Part shown: piece by piece, positions 15,895-23,670 of the stretch | How positions within the stretch are numbered: the first letter of the stretch is position 1 | How the letters are laid out: each line of letters begins with the position of its first letter | IMG/VR virus record: IMGVR_UViG_3300009788_000107 | Location: 1-63,572 of that record | Direction: 5' to 3' (one strand) | Length of the DNA stretch: 63,572 nucleotides | Source of the DNA: a virus | Translations under genes and position numbers: made by a program | Notes under the pieces: generated by a model | Told to the model about the DNA's origin: nothing | Database searches by the model: none | The model's input: only the letters and a program-made list of their open reading frames with translations

Positions 15895-16814
15895 GCGATC
15901 TTCTCTCCGATTTGCTTCCCGTAGTACGTCCATCCGGCCCTCCGTGCTTTCCGCTTTGCTAACAGTTCAAGGTACGGTCCGGTCTCATACAGCCGCTCGA
16001 TCATCTTTCGACACTCCTCGGGGATCTCCCCGTCGTGCGGTTCGGCTCGCCAGGTCGCGACCGAGTCGAACATCGGAGTCAGTCTATCCGGAGGGAGCTT
16101 CCCACGCACACACCAGAGGACCGTCTCGTGTCGCTCGTCGAGGTAGGCGTCGGCGCGCTGGTGCAGTACACGGTCCCAGATGATCGCCCGCTTGTACTCG
16201 AACTCCCAGGCGTCGAGGAGCGCCGCGATCTCAAAGCGAAGCGACTCGGGGTGAACCAGGAAGAGCGCGGCGTTCGGTTGCATGTGCGACGCGACCGGGA
16301 TCTTCGCCAGCTCGTCGAGCGTGATCTCGCCGTAGTCTGGCGAACACACCAGGACCCGATACTTCCCGACGAGCTTCGCCTTCCCCTCGGCGACCGGCCT
16401 CCGCTTGACGTGACGAACCTCCTCTCGGATCGCGGAGACGCTCAGGTTCTCGGCCCGCGCCTTCGCGAGGACTTTCCGCTGGTGCGCCGGGTCGAGACCC
16501 GCGACCGCCTGATAGTGCGTGAAGGAGATCCCGCCCGTGAGGAACCGGCGACCCTTGGGGATCTTCTCGTGAACGCGAGCGTACTCGGTGAGCGTGGTCA
16601 GCTCGAACCCTGAGCCGTCGACGAGTTGGTACGCCCTATCGCCGAACCGCGCCTTCGCGTCGGCCCACCATTCGCCGATAAAGAACGGTGTCCGTTCCTC
16701 AAGGTCTCGAAGAAACTCCCCGACCTCGGCCGCTTGCTTCAGCGTCGGGTCGAGAACCTTCAGCCCTCTCGACTGAAGTGTGTAACCGGGGAGTTTGATC
16801 GGACGCCAGCTCAC
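15891..16814 (-). CDS. MT-A70-like protein with altered DPPW motif and ParB-like domain
   Basis: This gene encodes 307 residues (GTG start). Residues about 25-140 form a helical domain (FLRDLEERTPFFIGEWWADA, HYQAVAGLDPAHQRKVLAKA) like the ParB-like DNA-binding region of 24674-25180. Residues about 150-307 resemble MT-A70 adenine methyltransferases: ALFLVHPESLRFEIAALLDA, FEYKRAIIWDR, ETVLWCVRGK, YLELLAKRKARRAGW and YYGKQ. The catalytic DPPW expected near residue 157 reads SPDY here, so it may be inactive, or a DNA-binding relative. Confidence 0.65.
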   Translation of the reverse strand: MSWRPIKLPGYTLQSRGLKVLDPTLKQAAEVGEFLRDLEERTPFFIGEWWADAKARFGDRAYQLVDGSGFELTTLTEYARVHEKIPKGRRFLTGGISFTHYQAVAGLDPAHQRKVLAKARAENLSVSAIREEVRHVKRRPVAEGKAKLVGKYRVLVCSPDYGEITLDELAKIPVASHMQPNAALFLVHPESLRFEIAALLDAWEFEYKRAIIWDRVLHQRADAYLDERHETVLWCVRGKLPPDRLTPMFDSVATWRAEPHDGEIPEECRKMIERLYETGPYLELLAKRKARRAGWTYYGKQIGEKIA

Positions 16815-16817
16815 GAA

Positions 16818-17162
16818 CTACGCCTTCGGGACCGGCGAGCGCTTCACTTGGACATCGTGCTTCTCGGTCGTCCGCGCTGTTACCGTCATGATTGTATCGC
16901 CGACCCGACGACGGTATATCGTTTTCTTGTGCTTCCTCATCACGTCGTCGACCTGGTCCTTCGCGACCTTCTCCTTCTTCAGGTTCGCGAGCCGCTTGTC
17001 GCGCCAATTCTCGTATTCGGCGGCGGCGTCTTCGATCTCGGCGATCCCTGTCTTCTCCAGGTCGCCGGGGAGCCGTTGCTGGCGAGGAGGCCCGCCGCTC
17101 GTTGTCTTCGTTGTGGCCTTCTTCCTGTGGAGTCTTCGCTGAGGAGTTTTCTTCTTCACCAT
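16818..17162 (-). CDS. Hypothetical charged phage protein
   Basis: This 114-residue protein has a Lys/Arg-rich N-terminal tail followed by a helical domain (GIAEIEDAAAEYENWRDKRL, VDDVMRKHKKTIYRR). Proteins with this layout are common in phage early operons near recombination genes, with no known role. The ATG at 17162 follows AAAGGACGGACGC. It ends in TAG. Confidence 0.6.
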   Translation of the reverse strand: MVKKKTPQRRLHRKKATTKTTSGGPPRQQRLPGDLEKTGIAEIEDAAAEYENWRDKRLANLKKEKVAKDQVDDVMRKHKKTIYRRRVGDTIMTVTARTTEKHDVQVKRSPVPKA

Positions 17163-17197
17163 TGCGTCCGTCCTTTCCGTTCGTGAGTTCCGAACTG

Positions 17198-17443
17198 TTA
17201 GAGCTGCCCGTTCCGCTCGACCCACATGACGTTCACCGCCCGGTCGAGTGTCTTGATCGCGCCCGCGACCATCCGATCGATCCGGATCGGATCGAACTCG
17301 ACGACGTCGTTCACTTCCATATCGTGAAACAGTTTCGAGTCGTCGTTCACGTCTCCAGCATGAAAGAACCGCTCCTTCTGATCCTCGCACGCGAGGAACC
17401 CGAAGTTCTTCTTCCCGATATGCCTGATGATTTTCCCCTTCAC
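17198..17443 (-). CDS. Cold-shock-domain protein
   Basis: This 81-residue protein from GTG 17443 (VKGKIIRHIGKKNFGFLACE) has the cold-shock layout: KNFGFLACED for RNP1, ERFFHAGDV for RNP2, then VNDVVEFDPIRID. It would bind single-stranded nucleic acid, perhaps as an RNA chaperone or replication helper. GTGA overlaps the RusA gene. Confidence 0.75.
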   Translation of the reverse strand: MKGKIIRHIGKKNFGFLACEDQKERFFHAGDVNDDSKLFHDMEVNDVVEFDPIRIDRMVAGAIKTLDRAVNVMWVERNGQL

Positions 17444-17901
17444 GAGAACAGCCCCGCGATCGTCGGCGCAAGCGGAGCGATCGTGATCTGCGCGCCGGTC
17501 CTCCCGCCATCTGGTAGGTAGCGCTTGATCGAGTGGGAGTCGCACACTTGGCAGTCGTCGCGCCAGGCGACGTCGGTGAGTGAGTCGAGAACGAGGCGGT
17601 CGAGCTTGTCGATGTCCGGTGTCTTATCCCGAAACAGTAACTCGACCGACGTCTTCTGAGCGCGAGGCAGGTAGTACACGATCTTGATCTGAATAGGTCC
17701 GTCCATCAAGCGCGGGACGTGAGCGCGCTTCGCTTCGTAGAAGATTGCCTTCCGCCAAACCTCAGCCTCCGGCGAGTTCTTCGCGAAGAGGATGCAACAG
17801 CGCCGCTTCGCGTTCCACATAGCATCCCATGAACCTTTCGGCTTTGGAAGACCTTCGACCCAGAGACTTACCGCGTCCGTCCCGTCCATACGTGACGACA
17901 T
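17440..17901 (-). CDS. rusA: RusA-family Holliday junction resolvase
   Basis: This 153-residue protein matches RusA. It has LPKPKGSWDAMW near the N-terminus, a helix, PIQIKIVYYLPRAQK, then the signature KTPDIDKLDRLVLDSLT followed by VAWRDDCQV. The acidic residues in PDIDKLD and WRDD are the metal-binding catalytic set of this family. The enzyme cleaves branched DNA and would clear recombination intermediates before packaging. ATG 17901 lies just after the TAG of the previous gene. Confidence 0.85.
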   Translation of the reverse strand: MSSRMDGTDAVSLWVEGLPKPKGSWDAMWNAKRRCCILFAKNSPEAEVWRKAIFYEAKRAHVPRLMDGPIQIKIVYYLPRAQKTSVELLFRDKTPDIDKLDRLVLDSLTDVAWRDDCQVCDSHSIKRYLPDGGRTGAQITIAPLAPTIAGLFS

Positions 17902-17902
17902 T

Positions 17903-18520
17903 CTACCCCGAGCCGTCGCCGATGAGCGGCGCGAAGTCCGACCGCCGCGTCGCCAGCTCACGGTCGACCGACAAGATACCAGCGCGAACGCCACCGAGGA
18001 ACTTCAGCCGAACGACCGGATTCTTCTCCGCACAGTGACACGGGGTCGACTTGTCGTCGACGACGATCGACCCCGAGTCGCGACACTCGACACAAATCCA
18101 GCCGCCCTCCATCGGGTGTCGAATCGGAATCGCTTGGAGGATTTTCTCAGCGCCGGGATAAGCCTTCTTTAGCTCTCGGATCGCCTTCGCCTTCGCTCGC
18201 CCGAGACCCGGCATGTCGGCCGCGACCTGGTCGGCCGCGACAGGGATCGACTTGTGTGTTTCGATCGCCGCTTCGAGCGCCTTCTTCTCGAACCTCAGCG
18301 CCAGGCCGAACAGCTCGGGAGCTTTCGGGAAGAAGTGTCGGCCGTCCGTGCCGGTCCCCTGGCGACAGAGCGCCAGTGTCGCCGCCTCGATCGCCGGGAG
18401 AGACAGCGGCCGACACGTCGCGAGGAACACGTCGTACTCGTTCACGTCGCGCTTTTTCTGCCATGCCGCACACAGCCAGTGATAACAGCGGCGAAACTGT
18501 TCCTCTTCCTGGTCGGTCAT
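17903..18520 (-). CDS. Hypothetical protein, possible helicase-loader-like N-domain
   Basis: This gene encodes 205 residues. The helical N-terminal half (YDVFLATCRPLSLPAIEAAT, FFPKAPELFGLALRFEK) resembles G39P/lambda P-like replication proteins in general layout. The middle has CVECRDSG and PCHC, a zinc ribbon. Function is inferred only weakly. It sits with RusA and a cold-shock gene, which fits DNA metabolism. It ends in TAG. Confidence 0.5.
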   Translation of the reverse strand: MTDQEEEQFRRCYHWLCAAWQKKRDVNEYDVFLATCRPLSLPAIEAATLALCRQGTGTDGRHFFPKAPELFGLALRFEKKALEAAIETHKSIPVAADQVAADMPGLGRAKAKAIRELKKAYPGAEKILQAIPIRHPMEGGWICVECRDSGSIVVDDKSTPCHCAEKNPVVRLKFLGGVRAGILSVDRELATRRSDFAPLIGDGSG

Positions 18521-19083
18521 CGCTGCCGCCTGTCGTCCAGTGTCCGATTAAATAGGTCGGCGTCGTCTGATTGCGCGCCACGACCCGCGACTTGTCGCCC
18601 GCCCTTCCCATACTGCACGATTGTCTGCGCGAATATACCAAGAGAGTGAGAGTTTTTCGCGATGTAGCGGTCAGTCTCGGCGAAGAAGGGATCCATTCGC
18701 TCGACGAGGACGGCGTCGAGGTAGTGCTTCCGGAGGTCCCGAACGCTCTTCATGTCGCGAGCGACCGCGCCGGGATACTTCTCGCCGGGGTACCGGCGCT
18801 CCCACTTAGCGACGAACTGGAGACGAACCGCGTCGGTCGACGTGGTTCCCTGTGCGACGAGTTCCTCAACCTCCGACGCCGCGTCGACGAGCTGAGCCGC
18901 GAGCTTCCGAAAGTTACTGACCGCCTTGAGGATCCTCGCGTTCTTCCGCTGTTCCGCTTTCTCGATCTTGTCCGCTGGCGTTCCGTCCGTAATCTGTTTC
19001 ACTATCGTCGCCTGGTTCAGGGTATCGGATTGAGCCGCTAATCGTGAGGATGAGGCGAGAGCGGAGACCGGGATCTTTTCCAC
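18517..19083 (-). CDS. Hypothetical helical protein
   Basis: This 188-residue protein is mainly helical (DKIEKAEQRKNARILKAVSN, LAAQLVDAASEVEELVAQG), with a conserved-looking C-terminal part (YIAKNSHSLGIFAQTIVQYG). GTG 19083 is the assumed start, but the first third overlaps the zinc-ribbon gene 18914-19156, so the true start may be further in. No family is recognised. Confidence 0.55.
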   Translation of the reverse strand: MEKIPVSALASSSRLAAQSDTLNQATIVKQITDGTPADKIEKAEQRKNARILKAVSNFRKLAAQLVDAASEVEELVAQGTTSTDAVRLQFVAKWERRYPGEKYPGAVARDMKSVRDLRKHYLDAVLVERMDPFFAETDRYIAKNSHSLGIFAQTIVQYGKGGRQVAGRGAQSDDADLFNRTLDDRRQR

Positions 19084-19156
19084 AGTGATACCCGCCCTCG
19101 TATGAATCAGGGAGCGCGTGAACCTCCATACAGTTTGGACACTGAAAGAGCTTCAT
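18914..19156 (-). CDS. Small zinc-ribbon protein
   Basis: The frame begins MKLFQCPNCMEVHALPDSYE followed by GGYHCGK, a CPNC plus HC zinc ribbon typical of tiny phage proteins. ATGA overlap with 19153-19383 supports this start. The remaining residues overlap the next gene in another frame, so the C-terminal half may not be under selection. Confidence 0.5.
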   Translation of the reverse strand: MKLFQCPNCMEVHALPDSYEGGYHCGKDPGLRSRLILTISGSIRYPEPGDDSETDYGRNASGQDRESGTAEEREDPQGGQ

Positions 19157-19383
19157 CGTCGACGCTCGAAAAGGCGGTCGAGGACGTGTCGACTCCGGTC
19201 CAGGTGATCGAGCGCCTGGTTCCCATAGTGACCGGCCGCGATCGCGTGCGACTCTGCGGTGTTCTCGTGATGGTCTAACGCCGCCTCGCGTATTTGAGGG
19301 AAGGGAAACGACTCAAGGCTTTCAATCGCTGCGACCGCGCTCTCGCCCAGTTCGGCCGCGATGTTCGTCGCTATCGGTCTCAT
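19153..19383 (-). CDS. Hypothetical small helical protein
   Basis: This 76-residue protein is rich in His, Glu and Ala (LDHHENTAESHAIAAGHYG). Both ends overlap neighbours by 4 bases (ATGA). Function unknown. Confidence 0.55.
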   Translation of the reverse strand: MRPIATNIAAELGESAVAAIESLESFPFPQIREAALDHHENTAESHAIAAGHYGNQALDHLDRSRHVLDRLFERRR

Positions 19384-19631
19384 GATCGATCCTTCATCGT
19401 CTCGACGTGGAGTCGAAGGATCCCAGTGAACAGCGTCGCGAACTGTTCCGTCTCGTCGGTCCCGAGGCGAACGTTTTCCTTCACGATGATCTCACCGACC
19501 TGATAGCTCAGCGCCGACGCGAGAATATAAGCCTCCTCCTCGGGAAACTCATCACGTAACAGCGCGGCGAGTCGTAGCTGAACACGCTCGGTCCGAATGA
19601 TATACGAGGGATCGAAAGCTGGTAACACCAT
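19380..19631 (-). CDS. Hypothetical small helical protein
   Basis: This 83-residue protein begins MVLPAFDPSYIIRTERVQLR at ATG 19631, chosen for GGGGGAG upstream and the TGATG overlap with the preceding gene. No family is recognised. Confidence 0.6.
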   Translation of the reverse strand: MVLPAFDPSYIIRTERVQLRLAALLRDEFPEEEAYILASALSYQVGEIIVKENVRLGTDETEQFATLFTGILRLHVETMKDRS

Positions 19632-19792
19632 CACTCCCCCTTCGTGAGCCGCGACCATTTCCACTGAATCAGCAGGATATTCACCAGTGACGTGAGGAGG
19701 AAGACGACCAGCCATCCGACGCTCCGACTCTCGACCGAGACATACACACACCCAATAATCGAAACCGCCAGCGAGAAGATCGCCTTCTTCAT
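19631..19792 (-). CDS. Two-helix membrane microprotein (53 aa)
   Basis: The frame MKKAIFSLAVSIIGCVYVSV continues with a second hydrophobic segment, SVGWLVVFLLTSLVNILLIQ. Two transmembrane helices in 53 residues resemble small phage membrane proteins such as holin-like or exclusion factors. The role is unknown. Confidence 0.6.
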   Translation of the reverse strand: MKKAIFSLAVSIIGCVYVSVESRSVGWLVVFLLTSLVNILLIQWKWSRLTKGE

Positions 19793-19965
19793 GATCCCGC
19801 CTTTGTGAGTTCGTCGAGGCGTGTGACGATCGCCTCGTCGACAAAGCCGTCGATATCGCTCGCGTGAAACACGAGGAGCTGAGCGAGGAGTTTTAGTGAC
19901 TCCTCCCATGAGAGTATGACCTCGCCGGTTCCGTGTTGGATTCTCACTTGTCGTTCTACTTTCAT
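19789..19965 (-). CDS. Hypothetical protein (58 aa)
   Basis: ATG 19965 opens MKVERQVRIQHGTGEVILSW, followed by an amphipathic helix (EESLKLLAQLLVFHASDID). It overlaps the membrane protein gene by ATGA. It is the first gene after a 446-base gap. Confidence 0.55.
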   Translation of the reverse strand: MKVERQVRIQHGTGEVILSWEESLKLLAQLLVFHASDIDGFVDEAIVTRLDELTKAGS

Positions 19966-20411
19966 TCGCTTATCCGTTCGTCTGATTTCGTCCTAGATTG
20001 GATCCGGTTGCTGTTTTGAGACAGAGCGACTCCGTAGGGGAATCGCTCTCCCTCGTGCGCCCTGAGTTCTACCGGAGCGTATGAGTCCGCGAGCCGGACG
20101 GTCCGACCGCTCGCGTTTCGCCAGCTTCTTCGAGCGTCGTCGCTCGTGCGATCAGGAGCTGGCTCTTCGCGCCTCCCGCCAGGCTGTGACCGCGCCGCCC
20201 GATAGCCTGGTTCCGCCAATACAGGTCCCTCGGCCGGAGTTCTGCCTGGACCCGCTGAAGATTTGCTTTCTAGGTACCTGGGAGGGGAGAATAGCGGGAC
20301 ACAGGGAAGCGGTTCCCAACCGTGACCCGCTGACTTCCGTCTCAAGTCTTCGCGCCGTCGAGTCTTCAGCTCGGCGGCGTTGTGCTTTGTACCTCATTCC
20401 TTCCTCGGCCG
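19966..20411. other. Structured non-coding region
   Basis: No believable gene is present; the long minus frames are arginine/serine-rich with no ribosome sites. The region holds several inverted repeats: CGAGCG/CGCTCG at about 20132-20147, CCAGGCT/AGCCTGG at 20179-20210, and AGCGGG/CCCGCT at 20293-20331 enclosing GGGAA/TTCCC. A TTTCTAGGTACCTGGG motif is at about 20268-20283. It could be a promoter/operator block, small RNA or origin. Confidence 0.5.
20268..20283. promoter_or_regulatory. CTAGGTACCTGG motif
   Basis: TTTCTAGGTACCTGGG contains the near-palindrome CTAGGTACCTGG. The identical 16 bases occur in reverse orientation just after the capsid gene (about 54632-54647). It sits between hairpins in the structured gap. 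Confidence 0.35.
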
Positions 20412-20606
20412 TCAATCGGAAACGATCTCGCGGAGCCGGTCGAGCGTCATCTGAACCGCCTCCTCCTCGCTTTCGTTCGAGACAGTCGCGCCAGGAGGGA
20501 CGACCATCCGGTGTAGAAACTCGAAGTCCGAGAGGAGCGACGGTCGTTCCTCTAGGCGAGCGATCATCATTCGGAGGATGCTTCGTTGTGCGAGCGGTTT
20601 GTTCAT
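20412..20606 (-). CDS. Hypothetical small protein
   Basis: This 64-residue helical protein begins MNKPLAQRSILRMMIARLEE. CCAGGAGAG stands close before the ATG. Function unknown. It is the last gene before the structured gap. Confidence 0.6.
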   Translation of the reverse strand: MNKPLAQRSILRMMIARLEERPSLLSDFEFLHRMVVPPGATVSNESEEEAVQMTLDRLREIVSD

Positions 20607-20695
20607 TCGTCTCTCCTGGCGATCGGACCGTACCCGAATGGGAAACGAGACGTCGTCGTTCGGTCCGACACGAGGGTTCAGCCGCCCATGTCTTC

Positions 20696-20830
20696 TTATT
20701 CCATCCCCGCGATCTTTCCGAGTAACTCGATCACAATATCGAGCCGCTGGAGAACCGCGATCGCCAGGACGACGCCCGTCGTGATAGCGATCGACCAGAA
20801 CAGGAAGTACGGCCCGTTCCCTTTCTTCAT
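20696..20830 (-). CDS. Single-pass membrane microprotein (44 aa)
   Basis: MKKGNGPYFLFWSIAITTGV begins one hydrophobic helix followed by an amphipathic end. The ATG overlaps the stop of the upstream gene (ATGA). A membrane-located role is likely but unknown. Confidence 0.55.
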   Translation of the reverse strand: MKKGNGPYFLFWSIAITTGVVLAIAVLQRLDIVIELLGKIAGME

Positions 20831-21069
20831 AGCTTCCTTGCCTTCTCGACGTACCGAATCAGCCGGATCAGGTTCGGCTTGTGTTCCGTGACCGCGTGAC
20901 GCGTCTCGCTCCCGACCTTCTCGCCCGCTGGCGCTCGGAGGATCAGCTTCGACCCGTGCATCCGAACCTCGTACCCGTGATCCTCCAGGTCCCAGAGACA
21001 TTCGATCGCCGGACGTGGAACCATGAACCCGCCCTTCAGTGAGACGACCTCGACTTTAGTTTTTGACAT
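20827..21069 (-). CDS. Hypothetical protein, TubC-docking-domain-like
   Basis: This 80-residue protein has CLWDLEDHGYEVRMHGSKLI, RAPAGE and TEHKPNLIRLIRYVE in the order seen in TubC-type docking folds (helix, beta hairpin with glycine, helix ending in hK-x-eLi). In phages such domains are stand-alone and of unknown use. The similarity is by eye. Confidence 0.55.
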   Translation of the reverse strand: MSKTKVEVVSLKGGFMVPRPAIECLWDLEDHGYEVRMHGSKLILRAPAGEKVGSETRHAVTEHKPNLIRLIRYVEKARKL

Positions 21070-21257
21070 TCACGATCGAGAACGATCTGGTGAGCGCGTC
21101 TCCGAATCTCAAACCCGATCGCTTCGAGGTCCGCCAGGACGAACACCAGAAGCCTCGACTTCGCCGCGAAGACGAACCGGTGTCTGTGATACCGAATCGA
21201 TCCGACAACCTCGCCGCCCCGATACACCGTTCCGTCCTTCCTAAAGCGAAGCGACAC
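21036..21257 (-). CDS. Hypothetical basic protein
   Basis: This 73-residue basic, beta-rich protein (VYRGGEVVGSIRYHRHRFVF) has a C-terminal helix. It overlaps the next gene by 34 bases. Function unknown. Confidence 0.5.
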   Translation of the reverse strand: MSLRFRKDGTVYRGGEVVGSIRYHRHRFVFAAKSRLLVFVLADLEAIGFEIRRRAHQIVLDRECQKLKSRSSH

Positions 21258-21266
21258 AGCGACATT

Positions 21267-22040
21267 CTAGAAGACGCCCTGAGCCGAGCCCTCGAGCCCG
21301 GTGTCGACACGGTCCGGACAGGCGGGAATCTCGCACCATCTACACTCCTTCTTCGACCCGACGCGCGCCGGAGCTTCCGGAGCGGCGAAGACTCGGACCA
21401 GCTCAAAGATCCGCTGTTTCGCTTCGGACGTGATATGAACGAGCTTCTCGTCGTCTGTGTACCGAACCTCTCCGAAGAACTTCAGGTTCGCCCACGCCTT
21501 TTTCGCGAACGGGATCAGCGCGATATAGATCCGGACTTGCCAGCGGTCTTTCCCTTTCTGTTTCCCGGTCTTCGCGTCGACGATCAGAACGTCGTCGTTC
21601 TTCCTCGCGACGATATCGGGTTTCCCTGAGACCGTCGCCGCGTCGCCGTTCACCTTCATCGCGTTCTGATCTTCGATCGTGACGTTCCAGCCTTCGGCGA
21701 TCAGCTCGGTCGCCCGCTTCGCCACGAGCGCCGCGTGTTTCCGTTTCCACTCGTCCAGGTCCGAGTCTTCTTTCGGATACTTGAAGTGAGTCTTGAACCA
21801 GCCCGCGTACTGACACTGTTCCTCGCCGTCGAGCGGACCACAGAGCCACGTCACCCAAATATAGGGGAACCCTCGCGGCTCGACGCCCTCAGCCTTCGTC
21901 GGGTCGAGAACCTTCGGCTCGACGGGTTCGATGGTCGGCGCGATCGCGTCGGGATCACCGACCGTCTGAACGTTCTTCTTTGCGGACTTCCCCGCCGCCT
22001 TCTTCTTCGCCGCCTTCTTCTTAGGCACCTTCTTCGACAC
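21267..22040 (-). CDS. Cas4/RecB-like PD-(D/E)XK nuclease
   Basis: GTG 22040 (AAGGAGACGCGGC upstream) starts a 257-residue protein. Residues 1-25 are Lys/Ala-rich. The nuclease core has VSGKPDIVARKND (motif D) and VLIVDAKTGKQKGKDRWQV (D-x-K plus QV). Cysteines CRWCEIPAC near the C-terminus, with a single upstream Cys in WLCGPLDG, match the four-cysteine iron-sulphur arrangement of Cas4-type nucleases. It lies a few genes from the annealing protein, which suggests an end-resecting recombination nuclease. No CRISPR array is present. It ends in TAG. Confidence 0.7.
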   Translation of the reverse strand: MSKKVPKKKAAKKKAAGKSAKKNVQTVGDPDAIAPTIEPVEPKVLDPTKAEGVEPRGFPYIWVTWLCGPLDGEEQCQYAGWFKTHFKYPKEDSDLDEWKRKHAALVAKRATELIAEGWNVTIEDQNAMKVNGDAATVSGKPDIVARKNDDVLIVDAKTGKQKGKDRWQVRIYIALIPFAKKAWANLKFFGEVRYTDDEKLVHITSEAKQRIFELVRVFAAPEAPARVGSKKECRWCEIPACPDRVDTGLEGSAQGVF

Positions 22041-22299
22041 GCCGCGTCTCCTTGTATTGATCCGCCCTTGCAAGCGCGAGCGCCGTCTGCCACTTCTCGA
22101 CCATGTAAAGGGCTAGCTCGATCCTCTCGTCAGTTGTCAGCTCGAAGTCTTCACACAGGTCGCCGTCGTACCCGTAGTGAAGCGTGAGCGCTTTCGGGTT
22201 CAGTCCTATCGCTCCCCATATATCCAACCGTCTGCCAGAGCTGAACACCAGCCGCTCGCGTATCTGCCCGTGTGGTCGTTCTTCTTCTTCGACTTTCAT
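22021..22299 (-). CDS. Hypothetical protein
   Basis: This 92-residue protein begins MKVEEEERPHGQIRERLVFS and contains IWGAIGLNPKALTLHYGYDG and a helix with TDERIELALYMVEKWQ. It overlaps the nuclease gene by 20 bases. It belongs to no named family I know. Confidence 0.6.
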   Translation of the reverse strand: MKVEEEERPHGQIRERLVFSSGRRLDIWGAIGLNPKALTLHYGYDGDLCEDFELTTDERIELALYMVEKWQTALALARADQYKETRRVEEGA

Positions 22300-22309
22300 T
22301 CTTCCCCCC

Positions 22310-22507
22310 TCACCGCTTCCCTCTCCTGAGATTCCCGGCGCGACCCCGACAGACCCGCGAACAGTACCGCGCCGTCCGGTACTCGGGTACGAACTGGCGA
22401 CCACAATGATCACAGCGCCAGTACTCCCCGTCGCCGACCATCGTCGCGAGGTACCCGTGTTGTCGGTCGCTCATCTCGTCGTCCGGTCTGACCGGCTCGC
22501 GCCTCAC
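22310..22507 (-). CDS. Zinc-ribbon microprotein (65 aa)
   Basis: GTG 22507 overlaps the upstream stop (GTGA) and follows GAGGAAGGAC. Residues WRCDHCGRQFVPEYRTARYC plus SRVC form a four-cysteine ribbon of the type seen in MYM/FCS-like fingers. A shorter ATG start at 22474 is possible. Confidence 0.65.
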   Translation of the reverse strand: MRREPVRPDDEMSDRQHGYLATMVGDGEYWRCDHCGRQFVPEYRTARYCSRVCRGRAGNLRRGKR

Positions 22508-22731
22508 TTGTCCTTCCTCAGCTCGTCGCCGTACCGGAGGAGTCGCTGGATCTCTTCGTCGAGCGGTTCGAGTACCGGATACGAGATGAACGGATCCGAA
22601 CACAGTGGTGGGATCAGAGGCGGGGATTCGACGGCACACTCGGGCGGGAGTCCGTTCTGGATCTGCTCACGAGCGGCCTGAAGTCCCACGGTAAACGAGT
22701 CGAGGACGATAGCTAGCTGTTCGTTCGTCAT
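22504..22731 (-). CDS. Hypothetical small protein
   Basis: This 75-residue protein begins MTNEQLAIVLDSFTVGLQAA and is helical at both ends with a Pro-rich middle. It overlaps both neighbours by 4 bases. Function unknown. Confidence 0.6.
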   Translation of the reverse strand: MTNEQLAIVLDSFTVGLQAAREQIQNGLPPECAVESPPLIPPLCSDPFISYPVLEPLDEEIQRLLRYGDELRKDK

Positions 22732-23669
22732 ATCGATCGATACCTCGGGTCGCGTTTACAGATCACGCCAGGGATCCGAATCTCCCCGTCGTGAGCGGCG
22801 GCGAGCGCGGTTAGCCAGGGAGCCGGGACGAGGTCCCCCTTCGAGCGCGTCGCGCTGTTCTTCGTCTCCCGCTTCAGGTTCAGCGCCGCGATGGGGATCT
22901 CGGCGAGCTTCTGTTTCGCGAGTCCCTTCGCGATCTCCATCAGCTCGGGGTTCGAGGCGACGATCGCCGCGACCAGGAGGCCGGGATCGTCCACCAGGAC
23001 GAGATAGTTCTCAGCGACCGTCCCCTTCCCCTTCTCACCGCCGAGCGCCTCCTTCCGAGCGCGTTCGGCGGCGGCGTCCGCGTCGGGGAGCGCCTGGTCG
23101 CGGAGCGCCTGAGCCTCGGCCTTGAAGTCGACCCGGTCCCCTCGGCTCTTCGACTTCTTCGCCGCCCGGTCGAGCTTCTTCGCCTCCCGCTCATTCTCGG
23201 CCGCTTGCTGGCGAGCTTCCTCCTTAGCCTCCTCCCTGGCGAAACGAGCCTTCTCGTCGGCCTGAGCCTCAGTAAAGGCGACGATCGCGTTCCTGAGCGC
23301 CTTCTCGACCGCCTGGCGGGGTTTCTCGTGAGCGGCGACGTAGGCGCGGAGAGTCTTCACCATCTCATCGGACCGCGCCTTGAGCCTGGCGTACGTCGGA
23401 TCGGTCTTCAGATCCTTCGACCAGGCCGAGAGGCCCGCGACCAGATCCCGCGCTGAGGAGGCCTGAGCGTCGTCCTGAAGGGCGAACGAGAACTCATCCG
23501 ACCCCTCGGTCGTCACGGTCGGGAGCGCGCTCGCGAGCTTCAGGAGGCGGTTTAGGGCGGACGGCCTGAAAGGTGTCAGGTTTGCCGCGTTCAGGCGGCG
23601 AAGCTCCAGCGTCCCCTCCGTTTTGAGAGTCGCGAGAGCTGTCAAAGAGGTCCGTTTCGCTTTAGTCAC
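22728..23669 (-). CDS. Hypothetical large coiled-coil protein
   Basis: This 313-residue protein from GTG 23669 has a long charged coiled coil at about residues 100-220 (KARFAREEAKEEARQQAAEN). It ends with a compact region (PAPWLTALAAAHDGEIRIPG). Between nuclease and HNH genes, a role in DNA metabolism or structure is possible. No family is recognised. Confidence 0.6.
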   Translation of the reverse strand: MTKAKRTSLTALATLKTEGTLELRRLNAANLTPFRPSALNRLLKLASALPTVTTEGSDEFSFALQDDAQASSARDLVAGLSAWSKDLKTDPTYARLKARSDEMVKTLRAYVAAHEKPRQAVEKALRNAIVAFTEAQADEKARFAREEAKEEARQQAAENEREAKKLDRAAKKSKSRGDRVDFKAEAQALRDQALPDADAAAERARKEALGGEKGKGTVAENYLVLVDDPGLLVAAIVASNPELMEIAKGLAKQKLAEIPIAALNLKRETKNSATRSKGDLVPAPWLTALAAAHDGEIRIPGVICKRDPRYRSI

Positions 23670-23670
23670 G

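Noticed and set aside
19962-20345. 127-residue minus frame in the structured gap
   Set aside because: Its composition (Arg/Ser/Pro) is shadow-like, it has no ribosome site and it runs across hairpins and the start of 19789-19965.
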